A stretch of DNA of 64,000 bases, from assembly GCA_022559845.1 (NCBI GenBank), contig CM040126.1, forward strand, positions 46,494,458-46,558,457. Direction: 5' to 3'. Numbering within the stretch: position 1 is the first letter of the stretch; every line of letters starts with the position of its first letter. Made by a program: the position numbers and the translations under genes. This document shows, in pieces, positions 55,970-64,000 of this stretch. This DNA comes from Amorphophallus konjac. Lineage: Eukaryota > Streptophyta > Magnoliopsida > Alismatales > Araceae. A model generated the notes under the pieces. That model was not told the DNA's origin. It saw only the letters and a list, made by a program, of their open reading frames with translations, and made no database searches.

Positions 55970-56788
55970 TTAACCCATATGTGGATAAGGGGTATTCCCA
56001 TCCTGAAGTTCAAGCTTATAACATGCCCTTTCGGTCTTGGGCGTCCTCGAGTGTTGAATCTACAAAATCGCGGTGTTGAGATACACAGGCCCAAGGTCAT
56101 AAGTACATGAACCACAACTCATTTAACCAATACGGGATTATTGCCTAGGGACTATGTCCAAATTCCAACACTCCCCCTCACGGTTAAGATGGGCCGTGGA
56201 CATTAATTGGGTGGAGGTGACAAGAGGAGTTGGCCAAGACCATGCTCTGATACCATGTTGAATCCATAAAATCGCGGTGTTGAGATACACAGGCCCAGGG
56301 TAATAAGCACATGAACTACAACTCATTTAACCAATACGGGACTATTGCCCAGGGGACTATGCCCAAATATTCCAACACGATAAGAAATATATGCAGTTGG
56401 GCCAAGACCATGCTCTGATACTATGTTGAATCCACAAAATCGCGCTGTTAAGATACATAGGCACAAGGTTATAAGCACATGAATCACAACTCATTTAACC
56501 AATACGGGACTATTGCCCAGGGACTATGCCCAAATTCCAACACCGAGGAAGTGACTTAACGGCCTTCTGCTGGCTTGGGTCGATAGTGCGTCGGAGTTCC
56601 TCCCAAGCATAAGGGATCAGTCCTTCGCATATATGGGTGACCATGTCGAGACTAGATGGCTCTCTTTTGGGCCCTTGACCTTCGATCTTATGATGTGGAG
56701 CTGAGCTGTCACTTACTGGGCCAGGTAGGTCTTTACGAGCCTTTGGGCCATTAAATAATGGACAGTAAATTTCCCCCTCCATAAACAA
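55970..56788 (-). pseudogene. Unknown minus-strand frame of about 106 codons, split by TRIM array
   Basis: On the minus strand a start at 56788 opens MFMEGEIYCPLFNGPKA and runs through MVTHICEGLIPYAWEELRR to the TRIM edge at 56543. Beyond the array (from 56051) the same frame continues (TPKTERACYKLELQDG) and stops near 55970. The continuous frame across the empty site suggests that it was once one exon or a transposon open frame. I do not recognise the family. Confidence 0.4.
56052..56542 (-). mobile_element. Tandem TRIM: three 119-122 bp LTRs, two short interiors
   Basis: LTR copies are at 56052-56170, 56256-56377 and 56424-56542 (plus view: TGTTGAATC ... TTCCAACA). Between the first two lie a CTCCCCCTCA block (a minus-strand polypurine tract) and GCTCTGATACCA at 56244-56255, the reverse complement of the Met-tRNA primer site, abutting the LTR. 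The second interior is shortened and its primer site has one change. Flanks TCGAG (56047) and CCGAG (56543) match in four of five bases. With LTRs near 120 bp and no coding capacity, it is a terminal-repeat retrotransposon in miniature. Confidence 0.88.
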
Positions 56789-56789
56789 A

Positions 56790-57740
56790 TACTCACTTTC
56801 ACTTTGGGGATGTTTTTAGAAATATACAAACTTTTAGCTAGTTATATACGAAATCCCTATGTTTAGTTGTCAAGAGTTATTATTTCTAATATTCTTAATA
56901 GTTGTTTTATAATTTCTTTTCCAATAAAAATGCGAATGTCTTCCAGTCTCTTCTAAAATTTGACGAATCTCTCTCTCTCTCTTCTTCTTACAATGCCTCT
57001 TTATTCTTCCCCTGCAACTACACGCTACTCGGTAATGAATTGTATCACCCAGGCCCAAAATTCTGCATTATGGAGAGAAGATTTTGGTTGGTACTTGGAA
57101 CTGTCTTGCACGATACATACGTACACACACATATATATTTACATATATATGGTGTAGTCATGCATGCAGAGGGATCAGGGATTGCGATGTGGAAAGAATC
57201 CAGGGTTCCTCCCCAATGATTCTTGATCGTACGTCATTTGTGGAGCTACGTGCCCCGCAAGTGTTCTTTGGGAATAATTAATTATGTCCATAGTAGAACC
57301 TCGCATGGTCTCATTAATTGCTTGTTGCGCTTTCTCTCATTTTATTTTATTTTTCCCAAGTTAGGTCGCCCTCTTTTGACAAACATCTTTTATGTATCTT
57401 CTTCGGCCCCCGCGCTTGACAGATATACTGTCGTTTAGTACTGGTTTCATTATTATTCTTCATGAACTTGCGGTCATTAGTTATTGCCCTGCATGCCAAA
57501 TTAAGTTTTTTTGTTATATATCTGCATGCCAAACGGGTTTAATTCGGCATAGGTACGAAGAACATTAATTATGAACTGCACAAAAAAAAGGGAAGAGTTT
57601 GGTGAGAAGGGAAATTCGATCATGATTTAAACACGGGGGGGCCGAAATAGAAGTAAAATGCAGTTTGAAAGGTAAGAAAAGTTGGAGGTGACTACGTAAT
57701 ATATATGAAAATAATTAATTAATCCTCCATCTTTGCGTGG
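56790..57740. other. AT-rich intergenic DNA, no supported gene
   Basis: Contains CA/TA-rich simple sequence near 57120-57160 and short frames without domains. Confidence 0.4.
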
Positions 57741-57747
57741 ATGTGAT

Positions 57748-57985
57748 ACACAGGTCTAATGTCATAATTAAGCGGTTAAGATGGATCGTGAATATTAATT
57801 AAGTGGAGGTGACAAGATAAGAAATATATAGAGTTGTGTCAAGATCACGCTCTAATACCATGTTAAAATTCACAAAAACACAATATTCAGATACACAGGC
57901 GTAGAGTCATAAATATATGAACCATAACTCATTTAATTAATACGGGACTATTGTCCATAGAACTATGTTCAAATTCTAACAGGAT
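57748..57985 (-). mobile_element. Diverged TRIM copy of the same family
   Basis: It contains GATACACAGG, then GGTTAAGATGGATCGTG, AGTGGAGGTGACAAG, a mutated primer block GCTCTAATACCA and a second LTR (TGTTAAAATTCACA ... AATTCTAACA). The left LTR is mostly missing. It is clearly more decayed than the array at 56052. Confidence 0.75.
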
Positions 57986-58420
57986 GTCCCTCCTTATTAA
58001 TTAGCAGTGGCGGCCTTGCAATATCTTATTTGGTCAGTGACCATTAATTTGGAAGATATGTAGAAGCCACTATATATTAGCACTTTTACAGTGAGCCAAA
58101 TCAATCATTCACAGATCTACAAGTGATTATTAATTAGATAATTGATTGCTTGCCTTAGCAGCCCATTTGCGTAATAGATTTACTCTCATATTAATTCTAG
58201 GGGCATTAGGTGGGGGCTTCAGAAGTAGTGATTTAGTCGATCGAGAGAGGGGCAGAGGACTTCCACTTGGGGGATAACTGTGTGAAGATAAAACCGGAGA
58301 GGAATCTAAATCTATAAAAATCCTAGAATTAGGTGTCCTCTATTTTCTAGCACCACTTTATTAGGCTTTCTGTCCACCCAAGTTAATGTATAAAAATTAC
58401 CAATGAAAAGAGTTGTGATC
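57986..58420. other. Intergenic DNA, no gene seen
   Basis: AT-rich with no domain or repeat on either strand. Confidence 0.4.
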
Positions 58421-58422
58421 GG

Positions 58423-58794
58423 TTGCACACGCCTTGCGGTGAACGTGGCTTACGGATTGAGAAGGTTCAAAGCATGCCATTAACTCGGAAAAACACCGTC
58501 CGGCATATTTCCTCCATGTCGCTGTCTTACGTCCGTACTCGCACAGACAACACCCTGAATTGCTCATGCACGACGACGACGACCACCACCACCACCACCA
58601 CCACCATCTCGCCGACGTCGCCATCACCGTCGCAGCTGTCACGCGCTCTCCATGGTTGGCCCTGGCGTGCCTTCAACCCCGCACCTGGCATGTCCTCGCC
58701 CCCCCGGCGGCTCAGGACCCAAACCAATGCTGGCCACGAGTTTGGACCGCCCCTCTACCTACTCAAGGCTAGCTTTGCATCTTCCACGTACTAA
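58423..58794 (+). other. Possible open frame with ACG/ACC triplet run, weak
   Basis: A 123-codon frame contains a triplet run at 58569-58606 (ACG, then ACC repeats), read as poly-Thr here and as other homopolymers in other frames. All three frames are open through it, which points to simple sequence more than to selection for protein. No domain. Confidence 0.2.
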
Positions 58795-58836
58795 TCTCAC
58801 CTCTCAGAAAGATTCCCTCCGGCTTTGAATCTGTCT

Positions 58837-59247
58837 CTACCAGTTCACACTAGCTAGCAAATCCCTCGTCACAGGACTAGTGTACGTTGACACTATGTGG
58901 GCAATGCATGCAGTTGGGGGATCCTTTGAAGAAAGGTGCCACCTTGAGAGGGGATCAAATTGACACCCGCAAGTAATTAAGGGTGCTGCGCTTATGCTTG
59001 CAACATCACATTGGCCATCTACATAATTAGTTAAACACGTTGGCAATGCATGTGAGGTGTCAGGCTTCGACAAAGGACACCAATAATTGTTCCCAAACTC
59101 TCTCTTTCCCAGAGTTAGATGTGGTGAAATGGATCGCAGAAGAACGTTCTGGATCAGCTTGACTTTGGGAACTAATGCAAGTGTGAAATTAAGAAGGTTG
59201 CAAGATGCTTTTAGTTGGTACAACATTGACATCTCACCTCTGGACAA
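58837..59247 (-). other. Open frame of 136 codons, unknown, weak
   Basis: It has a normal-looking amino-acid mix with several Cys, but no recognised domain and no splice or UTR support. It could be a decayed exon or chance. Confidence 0.2.
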
Positions 59248-59309
59248 TTATGGCGCCTTTGTAGGATATCGTTGTTGTCGGGAAGTTAACAATGGTATTA
59301 ATTAATTAG

Positions 59310-60490
59310 TTGTTGATTGCACGATGCAATTCTTTCACTTCAGTGCATATATTTATAACATGGGCACGTACTTCTCTTGTGTGTTGGTTTGACTGGAAGA
59401 TCGATGGGACTAATTCATTCTTATTCTATGGAAAGAGTATATATCAAGGTTGATGCTAATCAATGCTTTGTTATCATCAATGAGTTAATCCAAATAAGAG
59501 AAGCAAGACAAACTAATTAAGTAAGAGCACAGGCTCCCTCTCTCTTGTCAGAATACGCATATTTCAGCTTAGTCCTCACGGATATATCACAAGCACGGGT
59601 AAGAAGGTATGATCGACGCAGGTTAATCCATTTCTCCAATCAAGATAAACCAAAGAGATAGCAGGGGTGTCTTCGGCAAAACAATTACGTACTTAGAAGC
59701 CACATTTAACATACTACTGTCAACAAATAGTTGCTTCAAGAAGAAGGTACTGTCAGTGGTCACTACTACTAGAAAAAACAACTTTATAGAGGGCCAAAAG
59801 AAACGCCTTCTGGAAACAACGATAGTCATATCATGGAGCACACATAATTAATCTTTTCAAGGAGTGCATGTTTGAGCATCATTAATTATGTGCCAAAATT
59901 CAGCACACAATTTAGAAACCTGTCGCCCCTTTCTGTGTTGATCGACGCATGCATGTTTGGCAATATGTTTTCGCCAAGTTTAAGATTCTTGGACTGCACT
60001 CAAACTAATTAATGCACCCTGGAAACATGCATAACCTAGTGATGTGCACTAAATTAAGACTGCAAACTTTCACTGCATATACAAAATGTGTTCACATGCA
60101 TATGTATGTGTTTCTCATATATATGTAGTTTGCCGGCACCTGCACCTTCTTGAGTGAACGAGCACTTACCAAGGACGGTGGCACAAGACTTCCTTCTCAT
60201 GAAGGTGGTCTTGTGGGGGACCAATTTATCTCATGTGAGTCCATAAAAGTCTATGTTTGAGTACTCCATATATACAGGAGATGGGCATGTGAGAAGAATA
60301 TTAATTTAGAACCCCCCCTTGGTCTGGGCTGAAGGAATAAGAGAGCATGCAGTTACATCCCATTGGAATTAGTACAGCGTACTTGCATCCCTAACTGGTG
60401 GAATTCTTAGTAACCCAATTGATTAGGAACGCATCACTTTCATGGGGTGACATATAAAGGGACCATACACACACACATATATATTTTAAA
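59310..60490. other. Intergenic DNA with a possible CACTA-like end
   Basis: CACTACTAGAAAAAAC near 59763 resembles a CACTA terminus, but no partner end or subterminal repeats are seen. The rest is AT-rich. Confidence 0.3.
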
Positions 60491-60720
60491 TTAAATAGAA
60501 TTTTTATTACAGGAAAGGAAAAGAATTAACGTGGAGAGGGGCATCCCACCTTATCTCCATAGAGTACAAAAAAACAGCAAGAACCACCTACCCTAGGTAA
60601 AGTCTAAAGAGAAACCTAATTACACAATATTTACTGATATCATTAAGACTTCCCAACTTTGAAGTCTCGAGTCTTCATTCTTGTATTTTGGAGATGACCG
60701 AGCATATTTTTCTTCAGATT

Positions 60721-60984
60721 TCATTCCCATCCTACCAGTGTCAACATTGACCGCCTGATGAATAGGTACTGTATATATATAGTGACATCCTCCGACCATT
60801 CTTCCTCAAATTCTGAGAGAGGATGTTCCTCCCGTGACCCAAACTGCAAGTTTGTGTACATAGTCCGGATCCCCTTCCATGTCCTTTGGTATGGGTTGGC
60901 GTAGAACGTGTCAAGAAATCTTGTTTGAGAATCGGACTGTCTGCATGCGCCCGTGGAGAGCTTGCCCAACAAGGGCCTGATCAT
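60721..60984 (-). other. Open frame of 87 codons, possible terminal exon, weak
   Basis: Minus-strand frame with DTFYANPYQRTWKGIRTMYT and an acidic FEEEWSEDV block, followed downstream by AT-rich, UTR-like DNA (60490-60720). The family is not recognised and no intact gene surrounds it. Confidence 0.25.
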
Positions 60985-61413
60985 ACATATAGTTATATGA
61001 TTTGATCAGCTCTGAATAATATCGATTGAGTTTACTCACTTAATTAGATCTTATAAAAGTAGGGATATGAATCAAAGTAGTAATTAATTTGTATTTTTAA
61101 CAACATATTATCAGATAAAAGATTATGTAGAGTATTTATAAATTAATAACCCCCTACGATGTTAACTATGCATGTAAATTAATAATCCCCCGGCCGATTT
61201 GGTAAACCCACGGGGGGTTATATTATGTCCATGTATATAGATATGCGGACCATACAATTAAGGGGTTCTTTTAAATGTATTCATCATAAAGAGAGAGGTT
61301 CCCAAATGTGCTGTATTGCAGGAGGTTATTTGCAAAACAAAACCCGACTAATTTATTTGAATTTTGAACCCTTTTGGAAGCTTCTAACACAAAGAGAAAC
61401 GGGAGGTTATCCA

Positions 61414-61515
61414 TCAACATCCCAACATCTCCGCCACAATATCGACGCACTTCTCCTCTACGATCTCTCCAAATGCACCGTCCGTACGTATAGCTTTACT
61501 TGCACCAGCGACCAG
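61414..61515 (-). other. Possible last exon of an unknown gene, weak
   Basis: On the minus strand a splice-acceptor-like ATGTCATGCAG ends at 61516. It is followed by an open stretch LVAGASKAIRTDG and EIVEEKCVDIVAEML to a stop at 61414. No upstream exon could be matched. It may be a gene relic. Confidence 0.22.
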
Positions 61516-61703
61516 CTGCATGACATATGAGATCAGGAACCCATGTGCACGCACGCACCATCTCCCCTGTCGGCCTTGACGCGACCTCCCAACCTCTCCT
61601 CGCATGCATAAAATTAACATTCCAAAATCTCGGCTCCATCGCAAATTAACCTCCGCCAATAATTTTAGATCAGCCTTTGCACTTGCTTGGACCAATCACA
61701 TCC

Positions 61704-61708
<5 letters not shown>

Positions 61709-61745
<37 letters not shown>
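61709..61745. repeat. (TA)n microsatellite
   Basis: An uninterrupted TA dinucleotide run of nearly 40 bases. Confidence 0.95.
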
Positions 61746-61748
<3 letters not shown>

Positions 61749-62141
61749 GAATACTTGTGCTAGTTCCACCTGTATGCTTTCTGTCCTGGCAAATTAAAGT
61801 TGACATGCATGTACACTTCTGATGAGAGTATATATATGCAGGTTGAATACTTTGTAGATGTTACATGTACAGTTCTTGAATCGATACAATTCTATTGATT
61901 CGTGCGGATTTGAACTTAACACGAAAAAGTTTAGGTCATCTTAAATCGAGTCAATTATCTTGATTCGACTTAGATATAATACGATCAACTCAATACGAGT
62001 CACGCCGACGTGACAAATCAATAGTTAACGAATCTAAAGGGACACAACACGCCACTCTTTTGACGGTTTAAGAAGTGCATTCCTAAGATCTAACGGTCAT
62101 AAAAAGAGTAACATGTGTTGTCGGGTGTTATGCGGATGATA
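61746..62141. other. Intergenic DNA, no gene seen
   Basis: AT-rich. A section near 61880-62010 has several GATTCG/CGAATC-type inverted words, possibly an old MITE, but no termini. Confidence 0.35.
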
Positions 62142-62146
62142 AGAAA

Positions 62147-62564
62147 TGTTAGAGAATCGGAGTACCTGTAGAGATGGACAAACAACAGAGAAGGAAGGAG
62201 AAAAGGGGAAGAAAAGATCAATCCACAAGAACACCGAGATTTACGTGGTTCGGAGGTGATGTGTCTTCCTACATCTATGGCCGCAGCAGGGTTTCCTCTA
62301 TAACACACCAAGATGCAATACAAAGAGAGTTCTCAGCCCTTTTATAAAAAGAGATTAGGGGGCCCAACACAGCAGGGAACAAAGGACAATAATACCCCTG
62401 TTATAAACAGAAATTTTGTGCCGGGGGGCTCCGCCCCCAGAAACCCCCGCAAGGGACGCTGCCCCCTTGACCTGATCGCGCAGGTCGAACCCCGCGACTT
62501 GACCGCACAGGTTGATCCACGTGCGAGGACGCACGATGACGAGTTCGGATTCCACAATCTAACA
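62147..62564 (-). mobile_element. Solo LTR, 418 bp, with AGAAA target duplication
   Basis: On the minus strand it runs TGTTAGATTGTGG ... ATTCTCTAACA. AGAAA flanks it on both sides (62142-62146 and 62565-62569). It has a TATAAAAGG box (minus strand, near 62340) and a U5 section with ACCACGTAAATCTCGG. There is no primer site or interior, so it is a recombined solo LTR. A section near 62430-62540 (AGGGGGCAGCG and CCTCGCACGTGGATCAA on the minus strand) matches 51590-51670. Confidence 0.88.
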
Positions 62565-62569
62565 AGAAA

Positions 62570-63537
62570 TCCATCCCATCTATACATACAAACCTACCAA
62601 AGAGACTACATATATTTAAAAAACCTGGCTAGAGGTTGGCTCAGCCTCGGATTGCGGTGCTTAAAGTCTCGAAACCTTAATTTGGTGGGGCCATATCGTA
62701 GCACGTATTGGCCTGTAAGAGGATCCACGTTTCACCCACTTTGGAAGCGGACCCTTTGGAGAACGATCATGCCCTCCCCGGTCAATCTGTCTTGTTTCTT
62801 TCTTATGTTCGTTCCTTTCCCGACTAGTCTTCCCTCAGCATCATATGCTTGGAATATGACCAGAAACGAGAGACACACGTGGCAACAAGGGAGAACCATT
62901 CTAGACAAACTCAAGTGGACTTTAATTTGTCTTCTTGTGTGTTCTGGCATTCGATGTCTTCGTTGCGGGTGTTCGTAGCACGTCGACAGGGTCCTGGGCT
63001 CGCATGCAGCTCCGCCCCTGCGAGGTCACTGTCTCTGTGACATGAAACACAGCAAAATGGCACTAAAATCATTGATCTCTTGGGCTGTCAACCGATGTAA
63101 GATTAAGTACAGACAGACGGCTTCTAATAGGAAAAATAATTAAGAAAAAAAACCATTTTACCCTGCCAATTAAAGAAGTGTATTAATTTCTCTCCAAACC
63201 AAACGGCCTCTTAACGGGAATCGAAGTGTATTTCTCTCTTCGTTAATGCTCTTGCACAGATCATATATACAAGCTGATCATAACTCATGCATCGCCGTTG
63301 TCTCCACCTCACATCTTCCCCTTCCGATCCCTGCGTCTTTAATTTCGGCATGGGTCCGTCCGGTCATGATCAACCTGAACCACGAATTTGTTTACGGTGA
63401 CGCTGCACCCTCAACCAATCTCTTCTCTCATGATAAGGATTCGATTTCGAATTCCGTCTTGACGATCCCAATCTCTATCATAGTTTGCCGACCTTTTTTT
63501 GTTGTCGTTGAACCTTTATATATATATAGTGGAGATG
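62570..63537. other. Intergenic DNA, no supported gene
   Basis: Short frames on both strands without domains or splice support. Confidence 0.4.
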
Positions 63538-63545
63538 TACCCTCG

Positions 63546-63940
63546 AGTAGACCTGTAAACGGATCGGATACGGAACGGATAATGTGATATTTGAATTCGT
63601 ATCCGATTAATAATTGATATATTATTCAGATAATTATCGTGGATTTATTATTTTTAAATTATATTTTGAGAATAAAAAAAGAGAAAAAAAATAATCAAAC
63701 AATATATTAAGATTTGAGTTAATTATATATAGAATATGCACGTGCTTAAATTTTTATCTAAGAGTTTATATTCGGTCGGATAATATATAACACGGAAATC
63801 TCAATATCCGAATTCGTATCCGATTAATAATCAGATATTCGATATTCGATTAAATTATCCGTCGGATATTTTATTCAGATAATTATCTGATTAAACGAAT
63901 ACGAATTCGATTCGAATTTTAAACGAATAATTACCAGACC
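63546..63940. mobile_element. hAT-like MITE, about 395 bp
   Basis: TACCCTCG before it (63538-63545) and TACCCTCA after it (63941-63948) form an 8-bp duplication with one mismatch, the hAT size. Termini are weak inverted repeats (AGTAGACCTGTAA against GGTCTGGTAAT). The interior is AT-rich with many GATATTCG/CGAATATC-like words. It has no coding capacity. Confidence 0.65.
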
Positions 63941-64000
63941 TACCCTCAGACATTAAACACCCTACCAGTCTTCCCCACACACTACTAATAGTATTTTCTT

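Noticed and set aside
59763..59850. CACTACTAGAAAAAAC as a CACTA element
   Set aside because: Only one short end-like motif, no subterminal repeats and no second end; kept only as a note in the intergenic entry.

Overview
The window reads as nuclear DNA of a flowering plant in a transposon-rich, gene-poor region. The evidence is plant LTR-retrotransposon families (Tat/Ogre-type Ty3-gypsy, Sirevirus-type Ty1-copia, TRIMs), plant mobile domain (PMD) genes with short GT-AG introns, tRNA-Met primer sites, and MITE and CACTA ends. The species cannot be named from sequence alone. I saw no intact host gene and no RNA gene.

Layout. (1) 1 to about 28,456: one very large, decayed Tat-clade element on the + strand whose 5' LTR lies before the window. 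Gag and protease (81-3417) are separated from RT, RNase H, a second archaeal-type RNase H and integrase (14,268-18,831) by a nested insertion. Downstream of pol it carries two PMD-family genes in antisense (20,562-21,642 and 22,443-25,407). The larger one has seven exons and GT-AG introns. Then come a polypurine tract and a 3' LTR (26,649 to about 28,456). (2) 3456-14,267: the nested element, Sirevirus-like, with 3.2-kb LTRs about 1% diverged, a Met-tRNA primer site and a coiled-coil, multi-zinc-knuckle Gag, but no pol (a gag-only, TR-GAG-like element). (3) 29,574-47,042: a 17.5-kb LARD with 4.7-kb LTRs and a perfect GCAGT target duplication. Its 8-kb interior has no gag or pol and is built almost entirely of short tandem arrays, many hairpin-forming. 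It sits inside a minus-strand open frame that becomes continuous again across the empty site. (4) 47,105-50,122: a 320-bp foldback, a GA microsatellite, an AT-rich MITE remnant, a CACTA end and a copia LTR with primer site. (5) About 50,820-54,260: a GC-rich, unclassified LTR-like sequence with near-perfect hairpins and an 83-bp tandem array. (6) 54,950-57,985: degenerate repeats and a tandem TRIM (three LTRs, two interiors) inserted into a minus-strand frame, plus a second TRIM. (7) 58,000-64,000: mostly AT-rich intergenic DNA with a solo LTR (TSD AGAAA), a TA microsatellite and a hAT-like MITE.

How the parts relate. The layers give a relative history. The Tat element decayed, and the Sirevirus-like element later landed in it (LTRs about 1% diverged). 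The LARD is older than that nested copy, with LTRs several percent diverged by eye. Neither the LARD nor the Sirevirus-like element can encode its own reverse transcriptase, so each must have used a partner; the LARD primer site and termini look Tat-like. One theme recurs in unrelated elements: arrays of short repeats, often palindromic, placed about 150-520 bp upstream of the LTR TATA box. The clearest case is the Tat element, with 26 copies of a CGGTCTA/TAGACCG inverted repeat, mostly in groups of two or three at 30-33 bp spacing.
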